DNA of 64,000 bases from Sympetrum striolatum (taxonomy: Eukaryota > Arthropoda > Insecta > Odonata > Libellulidae), in NCBI GenBank assembly GCA_947579665.1, contig OX388346.1:92444615-92508614 (forward strand). The letters are read 5' to 3'. The notes under the pieces were generated by a model. That model searched no databases. It was not told where the DNA came from and saw nothing but the letters and a program-made list of their open reading frames with translations. The translations under genes were made by a program, and so were the position numbers. Below, in pieces: positions 36,101 to 49,419 of the stretch; position 1 is the stretch's first letter; every line of letters begins with the position of its first letter.

Positions 36101-38684
36101 GAATTATTGTTGTCTTTTCACTAAACATTCCTTCAATTTAAATTATTTATGACTATTTTCTTGAATTCAAGTTAAAAAATAGGGTGTACTGCATAAATGA
36201 CGATATATTTTGATAAAATAATAATGAATAAATTATTACAAAATACAGAAGGACAAAATTTGAATGACTATGAATTAATAAAAACAGATTCCCCCTTATT
36301 ATACCATTGATCATCGTACTAAATCCTTTACCCATCACATTTTGTACAAATGTAAGCAGAAGATAAAAAATACGCGACGGCAAACATATTTTGACTTTAA
36401 CATACATTTAACTTTATTAAGTTTAAGGACTTGACGGATTTTCTTCACTGACCTAACAAATTGCTCTGTCCAACGGTCGCTTTCCTAGAAATGACTTATT
36501 TTTCGCTCACAGTGCAACTATTCCGTGCCTCATGCTCCGTCACAGTAGATCGCCTTTATTTCTCACCTGAGAATGGCCCACTCTTCCTTTTCCCCTCATC
36601 TCATCCTTCTCTTTTCCAATTTTCCCTCTTTTTCTGAGAACATCCTCTTTCCCTGCATTTCGCTACATTTTCGGTAGCTCAAATCCCATCTCACGGAATC
36701 CAATTCCTCCTCCAATTTCTCCTCCTCACCCTCATATTCCGACGATTTTCTGCGTCAACATTTCCTTCCATTCCGCGGTCAATTTCATCTCCCTTCAAAA
36801 ATCCCCTCAATTCGCTAATCATGGGGCTCACTTCGACAACTCCTCTTCTGTCCTCTTTACCGAATCCCATCGCGTGCAGCAGAGGCATATCGGAACTTGC
36901 GTGCAAACTTTTAGTATTTTCCCAGCTCGGATTTTTCGCGAATTTGACTGCAACGATGGATGTAAATCTTCCCCTTATCAGCAAGGCTCGTAATGCTAAG
37001 TACTGAGCAGCGCAAAGGAACAATGATTCCTAATTCATTTTCAGGTACCTCAGTACTGAAGTTCAGAATAGGGATTTTATTAGAAAATCGTTCAAGAATA
37101 TTTTAAAATTTATATCAAAAATATATGAATCAACGTTAGAAGATAATTTTTAATAACTCAGTACAATTCATTTGATTATCTTACAATCACAAAATCCACA
37201 GTTTCGGCCTCTACTTTGGGGTAGCTCTTCATGATTAAAAGAGGAATCAAAACAATTTATACACGTTGCCATAGGATTAATATTGCGGTTGTTTTTATTC
37301 CTCTTTCCTCGTACTAATACTTTATCTGTGCAATAAGTCCAGTGTTCATGCGTAGAACGGTTTCATTACCAATTCAAATTCTTCTAATACAGAAGTAAGA
37401 TTATGACAATATTTATTTAATTAACTAGTTTTTTTGCCCATATATCGCCATTCTTTATCTATTCTATTTCTTTATCGTTAAACTTTATCACCAAAGTACT
37501 CTGCCGATTCATACATGCTTATCTATCAAAAAACCTACAACTAGCCTCTATTTTTTCAAATATGGGATAGCTGGATAGTTAATCATACTTTGACCTAACA
37601 AAAATAGTTCATTTATGTAGTTTGCATTTCCTTATATTCTACGGCGATAATAAGGTTCCACATCACGATGGCTACTCAATCGCATTTATTATCTATAGAC
37701 TGTCTGACAGTTTCTGTCCGCATTTAACACTCTTAGGCAAAAAGAATCTTTTGATGACGTCCTCAAAACATTTCCAAACAAGGTAGAGACGCCGTATGCG
37801 GGACGCCACATGGAATAAAGAGTCTCTGCATGTCTCTTCACGCCGACCAACATGTGTTCCTCCGTGATTGTACACATCCACTAGCAAGTTTCTCTCCTGT
37901 GACGTCGGAAGTTTCCCAATTGCGTTCATAGGCCAAGCTGCTCTCCTACTTTGATGTAATTTCTTTGCCATTAACGAGCGATTCACCGATGAAAACCATT
38001 TGTAACAGAGAATATTCATAAATCCGCACCCTTAGAATTATATATTCAAAATAGAGAGAAGAATAAAATAATATTCCATCCCAGTTTCATCTAATGATAA
38101 GGTCTTCAAAGGCGCTTCTCGCTACATAGAATTTGCCAACATCGGTCTGCAATTGGAATTAAATTGGATTGTAGAGAGAGTATTACTTCGTTATTTACAA
38201 TAGTGATGAGTGTATTAGAAAAATAATGAGATAACGAGAAAGGTAAATGTAGAGATTCGTACCGCCGGAAATACTGAATTACAAATGCACTGATGGAAAT
38301 ACTTCTCAAATATTTATTTAAACTTTTCATTCTTATGAGTGAAATAAACCACCCCATTACAATTATTTGATCCTTGAGTACGAGAATATTCAAAGCTCCT
38401 AAAAATGTTGCGCACCTATATCTGGAAGCATTCTTTCATGTAAATAATTCGAGCAATAACGAGATGACTTAATCACATTTGATCTAATCAGCCATTCACG
38501 AGACGCAAAAAGATGAATTTGTTAAAGTATGTGAGTTATAAAAATGAGGCTGATAAATTACTATATTCACTAAAATTTGACAGAGATGCAAGAATGTCCA
38601 ATAATGATTAAAATAGGGAAAAATAATTCCTTAAAGAAAACTCTACGTAACAAGGAGAAGGAGAAATTTATTCGAATTCTGTTT
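33190..38684. other. Unannotated sequence with unassigned frames
   Basis: Pyrimidine-rich at 33,750-33,950 and 36,430-36,830. Minus-strand frames of 110 codons (36,691-37,023) and 108 codons (37,693-38,019, containing ATG-proximal NILCYKWFSSVNRSLMAKKL) are the longest here. Neither shows a domain; the second is GC-richer than its flanks and overlaps a second open frame. Confidence 0.35.
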
Positions 38685-38688
38685 TTAA

Positions 38689-39294
38689 CCTTCCATCAGT
38701 CGCGCCTATTTTCAGAACACGAACAGTCGCGCGTTGTATTCCAAAAAATAATAATAATTTGAATAAATAAATAAATACAACATATCGTTTTTCGGCCAAA
38801 ATTGTAAAATTAATTGAACTAATTATTATTTCTGAGTGCTAAACTTTAGCTAATAATATAATTTAAGAGGAATAATTTGAAAGTAAACAACTTTTAGTAA
38901 AAGCTATTATCATTCACCTTTATTTATTTACGTTCAGAGAGTACCTGAAAAGCTCTATGTCTATTAGTTCCGAAATTGAAATGCATCTAATAAAGTTTAT
39001 AACGAAATAAGTGAAAAACTCCACGTAAACGTTATAATAAGCAAAAATAGATTTCACCAACGAAGAACTTACCCAAGCGGTCGCGCGTTGTATGTGTTAC
39101 AACTGTCGTCACTTCACAGATTTACTCGCTTTCGCAGTCGGTTTAAGACTAAAACGAAGCATTTGACGACTTTACAAGTTAATGGTAAGTGCGATAAAGG
39201 AATAGACTCGGGCATGAGGTTCAAGGGACCACCCAGGTAGAAACGGGACCCAAAAATCCGTCTGTGTTGTACAGAATACAACAGCGACGGAGGG
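38689..39294. mobile_element. piggyBac-like MITE
   Basis: The block is bounded by TTAA at 38,685-38,688 and 39,295-39,298. It begins CCTTCCATCAGTCG and ends with the reverse complement of CCCTCCGTCGCTG, short similar terminal repeats of the CCYT form usual in piggyBac elements. gtcgcgcgttgtat recurs inside (about 38,727 and 39,077), which fits subterminal repeats. There is no transposase frame. The terminal repeats are imperfect, so this is a probable rather than certain call. Confidence 0.5.
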
Positions 39295-39298
39295 TTAA

Positions 39299-41060
39299 GT
39301 AAAGTGAAAGCCTGAATATTTCCTATGAATAAAACTTAAAGGTAGGCTTACCCTGAAGATCAATGCGCATCGTTGAAAAAACTAAGAGAAATTCACATTG
39401 AACCGTCAACTGAACTAAACCTTAGAAACGAAGGAAGAACGGTGGAATGTTTATACGTTTTGGCGGACGATTTCATCCATTTATAGGGTTCCATTCGAAC
39501 TTTCCTCTTACACTTGAACGAAAACCAAAAAGGGTCTGCAGTGAAACTTTAAACGGACGATTTTCCCCGACGGGACTGCAAACGTAAGAGTGGGAAAAGC
39601 GACGTAAAAGATAAATTAAAGGACACCAATGATAGGAATTTAAGCCCATCCTATCGTTGGCTATTTGAAAAGTAAATGTTCCCTCAGGAAACCTAGGGAA
39701 TACAAGTGACGTATCTTTCTGTAGCAGCAGAAGAGGAAACAGGCGAGCTAAAACCTAAAGTGCAAAGCTTTAAGAAAAGCGAAACGGTTGGGGTCGCTTC
39801 AGTTGATGGTTATGCATAGGAAAGAATACGAAGCAACGTTTACTCTGACCCTCAGGATTCTCCCATATGAAATCGCAATGGATACCAGAAAAAGAGCACT
39901 CCTGTCCTATTTTCATGTCTTTTCTCATTTCAACAAGAATGAAAACATAACGCTCATTTATGAACCGTTAAACCGCTTAGTTCCTAATCCGTGGAAAAAT
40001 TTCTGCTTGAAAGTGAAGTTTTCCCCCTCATTAATCTGGCTCAGTGAACTAATCCAGAGAACAGTAATTCACTCTTTATCATGCAAAATAATCCTCATTC
40101 CCATTTCCTCATGACCCATTTATGTTTACGAGAAAATAAAGTTTTTATTTATAATAAGTTATCCTTCTTATTATTATTAAATGAATAATAAATTCTTATC
40201 TATCATAAACATATTAAAACCTCGTTACCTCAAATATTAAATCAAAGTTCGGATAACGATATTTTACAAATTTTAATATTTCAAGAAGAGAAAATAAAGA
40301 TAAAGCAAGCCTTAACTACCGATCAACACTTTTCAAAGTATATCTGAGAGGCATATACGTATATAGGACCATGAATTGAGTGAAAACCTTTGCAGGAAAA
40401 ATACAGAATAGTGGCCTTAATTTCATCCTAGTTGTACTTAATTTAATTTCAGGTCCATAGCTGTTCGTTTAAGAAGTAAACGATAGTGAATCGCACGAAG
40501 CGTAACAAACGACGTAAGTCCACCGAAACGAAGAGGGATTGCTCCTGGATTCCGCTGTAAGGTCATCTCTCAACGCCGCGAGTAAAATCCCATTAACTGC
40601 CGCATTTCATTCGTGGGAATCCACGGGTCACATACGTCTCTCAAGCATTCGCGAGGTCAATCTTTCTCTCGTGTATCCCAGACGAGAGGATCTGCGAATG
40701 GGCCAAACGGAATGAGTTCGAACCAAATTTCAAAGGATGGGAATGCGTCGAACCAAATTTCAAAAGCGTTACTTTAGAGATTCCACGGGCAAAGCAATGA
40801 GGTGTCTGTTTGCGTGGGTGTCTACTGTTCAGGGGGCGGCAAAAGTTGTAGAGGACGATGGGTATGGAACGAAAGACAAGGAAAGAAAAAGACGATGGTG
40901 GAGGGACTTCCGAATAATATCTGGTTACATAGAGAAGAGGGCGAAAACTGAAGAACGACTAACCTCTGAAATAATTCTTATGAGAGTTCAAATAAATGCA
41001 GATAAGTTGATACAGCAGTCGACTAAATATATCACAAACAAATTTTCAGCTTCAAAATAA
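39299..41060. other. Unannotated sequence with unassigned frames
   Basis: GC-richer at 39,220-39,640 and 40,480-40,900. Plus-strand frames of 108 codons (39,788-40,114) and 107 codons (40,737-41,060) are without known domains. The second starts inside a partial tandem repeat of cgaaccaaatttcaaa (about 40,719 and 40,751). Confidence 0.35.
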
Positions 41061-41099
41061 AATTCACGGAGGAGGCCGTGGAATTCCGACATAATTACA

Positions 41100-41701
41100 A
41101 ATTGACAAATAAAAGGGTTTTAAAAAACAGTTAGTTCTACGTTATATTTCAATAATTTTAATTTGGATTTTTTAGTTTTCCAACTTCAGATATTAATATA
41201 TATTTTATATATTTTATGATATTTTGTTTACAATGTGATAAATACTACATTTATTAATGTCACTTAACATTATGTATTCTTATATTGTAAATTATATTAA
41301 TTTTTCCTTTGCAATGTTTACAATTTTTTATTGTTCTTTTACTGTCAATATTTACAATATTGTGTTTTATTATTAATTTTATTTTAATTGCTGCTACAAT
41401 TTTCCTGTTCACTAAAATACTTAACTGTGTAATAAGAATTATATTTTGTGTATTCTGAAATTCAATTACTTTATAATCAGCTTACACTTAGTTACATACT
41501 CTGTTTACCTTGCAATATTAGTCGCAATAAATATATTTCAATTTAAATTATGTTAATATCCTTATCATTTGTAATATTATCATCTTTTTACTTATGTACC
41601 TAATTGTAAAACTTTCAATCAAACATTATTTCATTTACTTGTTGAAAAAGTAAGGAGGCAATTTTGCCCCTAATAAAGATTATTTTTATTATTATTATTA
41701 A
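41100..41701 (+). mobile_element. 3' untranslated region and tail of a non-LTR retrotransposon
   Basis: T-rich sequence of about 0.5 kb ends in aggcaattttgcccctaata, then aagattatt and an ATT microsatellite. This is the common terminal form of insect LINEs. The upstream limit is uncertain and no reverse-transcriptase codons were recognised. Confidence 0.55.
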
Positions 41702-42107
41702 TATATTTATAATTGTAAAGTTACGACCATGATATAATTCGAAAGGAGATTATACATCATCCAAATCCACATGCACAGCAAATTATCTCAAAACTCATTT
41801 ATAGGAATCCAGCTCAAGAAAACCTCTTCTTTCGCCTGAAGACGTCGATATTGGAAATGCCAAACCCAGCAAACGCAGTCACGGAGATTCCAACCACAGA
41901 TGGTTTCCTGGAATCGGCTTAGGGAATTTCCACTCCCTTTGCTTACAAGGCATTTTTAAACCCATAATGATGATGCATTTTACTCGTTTGGACACGTCGA
42001 AGAAAAAGTCTTTGGAAGAAGCATGACGACATCCAAGTGCCCTTGAGTAGAAGCAGAAAAATCTTAAGTCTCATTTAAGACCCAAAGTTGTACAAGGAGT
42101 GAAAAAT

Positions 42108-42170
42108 TGTGACATGACTGGGACTCTCCCACTTTCCGGGCAGGTGTTATAACCACTAAACTACAATACC
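42108..42170 (-). repeat. tRNA-derived SINE head
   Basis: Minus-strand box A TAGTTTAGTGG (42,163-42,153) is followed by tgcccggaaagtgggagagt, shared with the SINE at 32.6 kb. Box B is eroded (gtcccagtcatgtc). Confidence 0.55.
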
Positions 42171-42489
42171 ACCCCAATTCCACTCCTGTTACAGGGATGC
42201 TTTATGAGTAGAAGTGTCACTCCACATAGTGGCACCAACCACCACCAGGGGTCCTCACTGAGGCGACCGATCCACTAAGCAATATTTAGGGGAATCCCCT
42301 CAAAGGAAACAAGAAAGAACGATGAAATCGTACATCCTTTTTCAACTTTGGATTTAAAGCTTCCTCGTGCTAAGTAAAATCTCATCGTGAAGTTCTTTTC
42401 ATTTAAGATGTGGCTGGACATAGGAAATAAGTATAAGGTAGCAGTAGTATCGTCAATAGTGCTTCGACAGCTTAGATCATTTCATTCGT

Positions 42490-42566
42490 GGGCTTCCTCC
42501 AGGAATCGAACCCGGGACCACCTTCACCGAAGCAGAACGCGCTACCCGCATGGCTATCTGGGAGTC
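42490..42566 (-). repeat. tRNA-derived SINE head, consensus boxes
   Basis: Minus-strand box A TAGCCATGCGGG (42,556-42,545) and box B GGTTCGATTCC (42,512-42,502) match the pol III consensus. A T-arm-like stem (ccggg/cctgg) is present and the outer bases pair partly. A real tRNA gene is possible but the arms are irregular, so a SINE is favoured. Confidence 0.62.
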
Positions 42567-42921
42567 TAAGTATGAAGCATTGCGGAATCTCTTCCGTAAC
42601 GATGAAATTGGGAAGGAAATAGAAGCAGAGACAAAGAAGAAGTAAAATGAAGATTCGCTGAAAGATTCCTGATGGGTGAGAGAGACTTTATTAGGATGGA
42701 CGTAAAAAGAGATGGACGTTTAGCAGACGATGCTGAGTCGCGAAAGTGTGCGCAAATGAGAAAGCAGCTCACCTTCGGAGATTGGATAAGAGGTGCCATC
42801 TGCCGTCGTATTTTAGAGAAAGAAGTAATCGACACTCAATGAGGATAAAGGGAAAGGGTTGATTTGAAGAGACGAAACGAGGGCTTTCGACGTAAGAAGG
42901 ATAAGAGGGTTAGGGATTGGA

Positions 42922-43804
42922 CAGTGGAGTAACTAAAGGGTGGTAGGGCTGGCAAAATGCCACAGGCCCCTGGCCCGAGAGGCCACGAGCTCAAAAGTAA
43001 CCTAACAATCAAACTTTGGGAAGGTGAGCGTCTCCAAGATCTAAAAAGTTTGTTCAGTGAAATTTTTTATCGAGTATTGGACATCATTATTAATCAACTG
43101 AAATCGCGTTTCTTTCCAATGAATGACATTTTTTTTCATCTTAGTGTTTTGCAAACTGCTATGTTTCAAAATTTAAATGATACTGATCTATTAAAAAAAG
43201 CTTCAGAATTTGTTGAAATATATAAAAAAGACATCTGAATCATTTGCCAGGGAAACTCTCAGTTTTCGGTCCACCTTCAGAGACGAAATAGAAAAGTCTT
43301 CGCATATTTGAGATAATATTAATAATAAAGAATCATTTTATGTCATACAGCTTTCCTGAAGTATGTAATGCATTTATATCATTTGTTACAATTCTTGTGA
43401 ATACAGCTAGTGCTGAAAGATCATTTTCGAAACTAAAATTAATAAAAATCTATTTAAGGAACTCTATGGGACAAGACAGGCTACGTAACTAGGCTATTCT
43501 GTCTATTGAAAATTCTATGGCCCGATATTTAAACTTTGATGATGTTATGGATACTTTTGCAAAACAGAAAGCTAGAAGAAAATAATTTTATTATATTATA
43601 GTTAAGATTAAACTGTTATTTTATTATAAATATGTAATACCTATGCTTTTGAAAATTAAATTTATTAGATATTTAACTAAAATGCACACAGCATTAGTAA
43701 TACTGTTGGGTAACTACTACAGTGAATTATTAAAATTAAATTAAAACGTGACAATTGTGGCCCATCTAATGAATTTGCCACGGGCCTCAGATGTTACGCC
43801 ACTG
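42922..43804 (+). mobile_element. Internally deleted hAT transposon
   Basis: Ends CAGTGGAGTAAC and, inverted, CAGTGGCGTAAC are flanked by perfect 8-bp duplications ggattgga (42,914-42,921 and 43,805-43,812). Inside lies the C-terminal part of a hAT transposase. The left terminal sequence runs directly into mid-transposase codons near 43,035, so the N-terminal zinc finger and most of the catalytic domain are deleted. At 883 bp the copy is non-autonomous. Confidence 0.92.
42957..43585 (+). pseudogene. hAT transposase, C-terminal portion (broken)
   Basis: Recognisable blocks are FYRVLDIIINQLKSRF, FFHLSVLQTAMF, KKASEFVEIYKKDI, FRSTFRDEIEKSSHI, and the hAT dimerisation block NTASAERSFSKLKLIK with LNFDDVMDTFAKQK, ending at a stop at 43,583-43,585. 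This resembles the ZMYM-type hAT group. Breaks: frame changes near 43,238 and 43,325, a TGA after SSHI, and a TAG in QDRLRN-A. The first 25 codons or so of the open frame are terminal non-coding sequence, not transposase. Confidence 0.88.
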
Positions 43805-43812
43805 GGATTGGA

Positions 43813-46800
43813 TGACGACGAAATATGGAAAAGAGAAACAGGGTCTCGAACGCGAGGAATGTATATTTGAGCTGAAATAGAGAGGCGATTTCTTTGTAAA
43901 ATGTGACGGATTCAAAAACCATTTCAGAGACATTTCCGCAGAGGATATTTGACACCTCAAAAATCCGAGAGAGTTCTCGAATTAAATAAAGAGAATGGGA
44001 GAGATATAAGATTGAAGGGAGAAATTTATAAGAGATCCTCTCGAAATCGACTTTCAAGATCTATTAAAGCGAAATTAAAAGAAAGATTCGGACTGGTTAC
44101 TCGAAAAAGGATTATAGTATTTAGATTAGAGATATCAAATTAATCTTAATACAGTATTTATTAAAAGAAATGCAATTTAAGACTTGAAAGTAGAGAAATA
44201 GAATGATAGATAGTCTAGTACGAGAGTAAGTGAATTAATTATTGTAAACTACAATTCACTTATGGATATTATTTATTATATTATTTACTTATTACTTATT
44301 ATATTATTTACTGTTATTTTTGAAATAAAGAAACTAATAGAAGGATGGTTAATGTTCTATTATAATGAAAAGGATGACTGCTGATATGTAATTTAATGCA
44401 ATTTGATTCGAAAACAATGAGTTAATACATCTATATTATTTACTGGACTATGTTTATTAGATATAAATTAGCACCAAGAACATTGCTTTAACTCCGAAAT
44501 TTCAATGTTCTACTTCAGTTTCGTTTACACTGAATTGATAGCAATCCGTTCACCTATGTTATACCAAATAAATCAAAATGAACGACTTATAATAAAGATC
44601 CTTAAGAGTAAAGACTTCGAACGAAAGGGCGTGAATTGATCTCCAGAGGAGAAAAAGAAAGAAAATGAATGTGCATTCTATTTGGAGATTCGAGTTCAAA
44701 TGTTACTTTCGGAGTATTTTCACGTCCGTTCCTCATAACGGATAAAGACTGATAGTTTACTGTTAATAAAATACCGTTTTCAAAATACTCACCAGCACGT
44801 AGCTTCAATAAGGTCAATTGGACCACAATTTTTATTCAATGATTTACTTCATTGCTTGATTAACGAAAACCCTCAGGAATGGAAATTTATTTGGGAAGGC
44901 CAATGCTACTCGATTATTTCTTTCTCTGGAGAATTATATTTTCTGATTGAACACAGAAATAAATTGTTCAGATTCGTTTAGAGGTTCATAAAACAACAGG
45001 ATTTTCAACAAAATAATTTTAAAGATTTTTTTCGTTGACATAAAGGCATGAGTTATGTTTCATCGCTAGCTAAAATGTAGAGACACGGAACTTGTGACAT
45101 TCAGGCAAAATGCGACCTTTACTGCCAGCTTCTGCGGCCTTATCTTCAGATCTTGATACTGTGCCAGGTAATTGCGTTATTTTTTTTCTTAGTTCTGCTA
45201 ATGATTCTTAGAGGAAATAAAAGTGGAAACATATTCTTTGGCCCAATGATCAAATGAATACAAGATTTTAGGCAAAAACTTGGTTTCCTGATTGAACAAA
45301 TATGCCAGATTGGTTAGTGAGAACAACACAGGAATGAAATGTAATTGCTACAAACAGGGACACCACTCTAATGAATGCATCATTGCCTGGATAAAGTCTG
45401 TATTATGCATTCATTACAATAAAATTAAAACTTATCAACGAGTGATAGAGATAAAAATTTCGACAAGAACGTATATACCTACACCTAAGATAATATAGTT
45501 TACTTTCACAGTATGTACCAAAAAACGAACCTCTTTGAACTGGAAGATGTAAAACAATAATTATAATCAAAATCCACGGAGAATAAGGTTGAAAATCCAC
45601 CCAAATCCAATGTCACGCACCTCAGAGCATAGTGATATAAATGTGGAGGGGACTTTATCCCCCGCTACGAGCGAGACGAAACCAAAATGAAATTTGCGTT
45701 TTCGAGACAGACGGAATCGCCTCTTTACGACCGGATCAAGTAATGCAAGCGTAAAAACTGCAGTCACATACCGAACATATATTTACGACCTAAAGCTGAA
45801 GTGTGTTGGAAATGACGGCCAGAGAAGAGAATATTTCCATCGAATCTGAAGAAGACCTCGAATTTCTCCAGCGGCTAGAGTTGAACGACGTTCAAAGGGA
45901 AATAGAAGGGTACAAAGTGGACACCGAAAGGAATGCATCGAAAATAAAAAAGAGGAAACGGAAATGTTAAAAGTGGTGACAAGTTGAAGAGCGATGGACG
46001 GAAGTTTCATTTGCAAAAATTTAACCAAAAAGAGTAGTGCATTTAGAAAACAATATCCATTTAAAATTATAATGAAATTTGCAATTGGTATGAATGGGGG
46101 CAGGAATAAACAAAATATTGCAGTTTTAACCGAAAAAAAATATGACAATTTTGATCTTTTTCGAAATTTCGAATTCGAAACGAAATCGAAACAAAAACAA
46201 TTCTCACAGAAGGTAATATTTAATTTCGAAAAAAATTTTATATTTGTAATGTCCATGCGGGCGGGCCACTTTTGCCGGGTATTGCATTCCGATCAGAAAA
46301 AAGGGCAAAACACTCCTCCCTAGTGCTTACTAAACAATGCCTCATTCTTTATAGTGCATAAAATGCATTCGACCGTGGATTTAAATTAAAATGTTGATCA
46401 AAAGGACAATGAGTGGAATGTTGCAGAGGACAAAAAGAAACGGTGAAAATAAAGTGCAAAGGAAGTGCAGTTTGGTGAATTGGAAGAGAATTCGGTGTCC
46501 AGAGGAGAAAAGGTGAACGATTCGAAAGTGCTCGTGCTGGGCACGAGGGAAATCGAATCCATTTATAGGTGAAGGAATTTATCTCTGAAAAGTTCTCTAA
46601 AAGTGGGATGTGCTGGACATTTGGATTGCATCGGACCACGAAGTAAACTCTTTAAAATATACTCATTGAAAATCGATCAAAGTATTTAATCTAAAACGAA
46701 CAATTTAAGTATTAATAATGTCCGTTTCCCATAATCGAATAAGCAGAGCCATAAAATTATTGTCGACGCTTAGTTTATTAGAGCGGAATAGTTTATTGGT

Positions 46801-49419
46801 CACATATTTTTTCTTTTAGAATTCTTATAATTATCCTTCGTAAAATTTTCCCTATTAGTAAAGCTTCGATGGCAAATAGTGTTTTTAACGTATAATGACA
46901 GATCAACACCGATCCTAAGAAAATATTTGTTTAGAATAAATAATGTTGGATTCTGCAACGTGAAATCTTTTAAAGAAATAATATTGTTTGCAAATAATAT
47001 ATATTTACTGCAAAAACATTCAGGACACATAAAGGTGGTTTGTGGGTGTAATTATAATGATATAATCATCATTACATTATGTAAATCATTATCGATAACA
47101 TTCAACATGTCTATCGATTTCAATATTTAAAAAGAAATACCACAATATTTGGAGAGAGCCTAACTGAAGATTCTTACAGTGCATCGGTATGACTCGAACC
47201 ACTTCTATATTTCATAAGAGAAGAGTTCTCCGGGCTGAATTTCAATTCTCTCTTCACCGCCAATCATGCATGAAGTTCGAACAAACACGAGGAAGGCAGG
47301 GACATCTATCAGAAAAACCGCGAACTACGAAATAGAGAAATCGAAAAAAAATGCGCGTGTGGAAGAGGCAGATGGGGGAATAACCTTTGGCGAAGGAAAA
47401 AAATGAATGAAAAGGTGACTGCAAAAAGGGGAATTGAAGGATAAAAGGTGGAAAAGGGAGGGTGTGATGGGAAGGGTTGCGGTCAGGGAAAATAGAGTAG
47501 AAAGGGTCAAGGAAGGCAGGGCTCGGAGTAAAACAAAAATAGAAGAAAAAGAGGGAAGAGGCGGACGATTGAGGACTTTTTTATCGATGAACTGGGGAAT
47601 AGAAAACTAAATCAGTTTCCTTTGGGGATTCGGATTAACGGAAGCTGACACGTGTAGAATGCTGGTCTAACGCTATGCAACAGAGGAAAGGACGTAATTT
47701 GTAGAAAAATCAACTCTTAAAGGGATGACAAGATTGCAAATTGTACTAATAAAAAATAAGAAAGTCGCTACGTTATTTTATTCGATTTTAAATAAAAATA
47801 GATATTCTTACAAATATCACAAATAACTTTTTTGTCAAGTGACCAATTACTAAAAAATCAAAATCAGTCATTCAATAGTCGAATAACATAAATTTTAAAT
47901 AATAAACTCCTGGTTTAAGGAAATATTAGTTACAATATCTCCATATACCAACGATGTCTCATAAAAGGCGGTGGCTTTAGCATGGAATTTAAACTGAATT
48001 TCGAAATAAATATTTAAAAGTTTATTTTCAATTTATGTATTGCGAGTATTTGCCTTTTTTCGATAAGTTTTATATATATATCAACGTTCCTATCGTAGTA
48101 ATGCCACCATTTCTATTTCCTTAAATAACTTCGAAAAACAATAAATTCCTTTACATTTCCGTCACTTTTAGAATTCAAAATCAAAGCGTACACATTAAAA
48201 AAATAAGGTACGCATTAAGACTTTCTATGCAGATTAATATATATATATAGTATAGGAGATTCGCATCACTCTTTAAGCTATTACAGAACGAATTCTAGAC
48301 CTAAGTTAACTATGAATTACAACTTACCTGACATTACATTATTCCTTTGAGTTCTGATCTTATGATTTTTTCACAATTTTTTATATATTCTTGTCAACTG
48401 ATTATTAAGTCAACCAAGCAGGAATAGATACGACATGAAAACCATGTCGTAAATGCACAACAAGGCTGATGGTATTGAATATTCGATAAAAATGCCGTTA
48501 TCTCGCAGAAGCATATTTCACTCAAAAAGAACGGTAGAATCCCTTTGGTTACTCAAACTATAAACAAACTGAAGAGAGATAAAGATGGCACGAGATTGCA
48601 GTGCTTTTTCCCCCCTACAACGAGACTAGGGATGAACACCAACATAACTGTGACAAGAGGTGTATAAAATAATGATAGGGATTCAGGCAATTTACTGAGA
48701 GGAACAATACTCGTTCAAATGCGCAAGTAAACAATCACGGTGGCGACAAAGACCGCAGCAATGCCTTCAACACGATGAAGATGGTGCCGCGGGGGAGAGC
48801 AATATTAATAATGGCTCTCCCTTTGACCTAATCGCCCCGAGAAATTGGCGGGCAGCCATCGCCGCATCGGGATCGGAGGTATTGCAGGGGAATGAAGAGG
48901 CAAACACTGATACAAGTTGCGCGCACGGATAGCCAATAGTTGTAGGGCGGCCTTTTTTACCACATTTTCAGGAGACTATCAGTTTTGACATAATCAGAGA
49001 TTGCGTCGGCTGATGAGGGGATAGAATCTCCTGGAAAATCCTCTGGATCAGTACTAATAGAATTGAACACGCGATAGCGTTTAAGCATTTCATAATTCTG
49101 ATTCATTTGGACTATAATTGTTGTAAAAAAGAAAATTCGTTCGGGAGCTGGGCAAAGTAATCGAACAACTTTTTCAAATGAGCCACGTAACTTAGTTTTT
49201 TAGGCATGAAATAAACTAAGTGTATGTGAACTCACGTGTGATTGACACTATATTATTAGCAAAGGTCTTCTATTTTTAGATTCGCGTTATTACTTCCATC
49301 TGCTTTTCAAAATAGTTTATCAAATTAAAAAACATTTGAAATTGGACTATACTTTATGATAATTGACTAAATTTTACCAAGTATGAGCTAATTGAATTTT
49401 ACGTTGGGCAATGTATTTT
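43813..49419. other. Unannotated sequence
   Basis: The longest frame in the window (157 codons, 45,783-46,256 minus) lies opposite a purine-rich stretch and encodes an F/L/S-rich product, so it is not called. A frame at 45,292-45,498 has CNCYKQGHHSNEC, which only faintly resembles a zinc knuckle. A GC-richer block at 48,760-48,960 has no frame. Confidence 0.4.

Noticed and set aside
36691..38019. Minus-strand frames of 110 and 108 codons (36,691-37,023 and 37,693-38,019)
   Set aside because: No family signature; both overlap other open frames, as composition alone would produce.
39100..39195. Acceptor- and donor-like sites around a possible exon
   Set aside because: The segment falls inside the piggyBac-like block and has no supporting frame.
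45292..45498. Possible retroviral-type zinc knuckle, CNCYKQGHHSNEC
   Set aside because: The cysteine spacing is one residue short of CCHC and no gag or pol sequence surrounds it.
45783..46256. 157-codon minus-strand frame, the longest in the window
   Set aside because: It lies opposite a purine-rich stretch, is rich in F, L and S, has no domain and no sign of splice sites.
47175..47290. Minus-strand ggttcgagtca as a tRNA-like box B
   Set aside because: The only box A candidate is poor and no cloverleaf forms.
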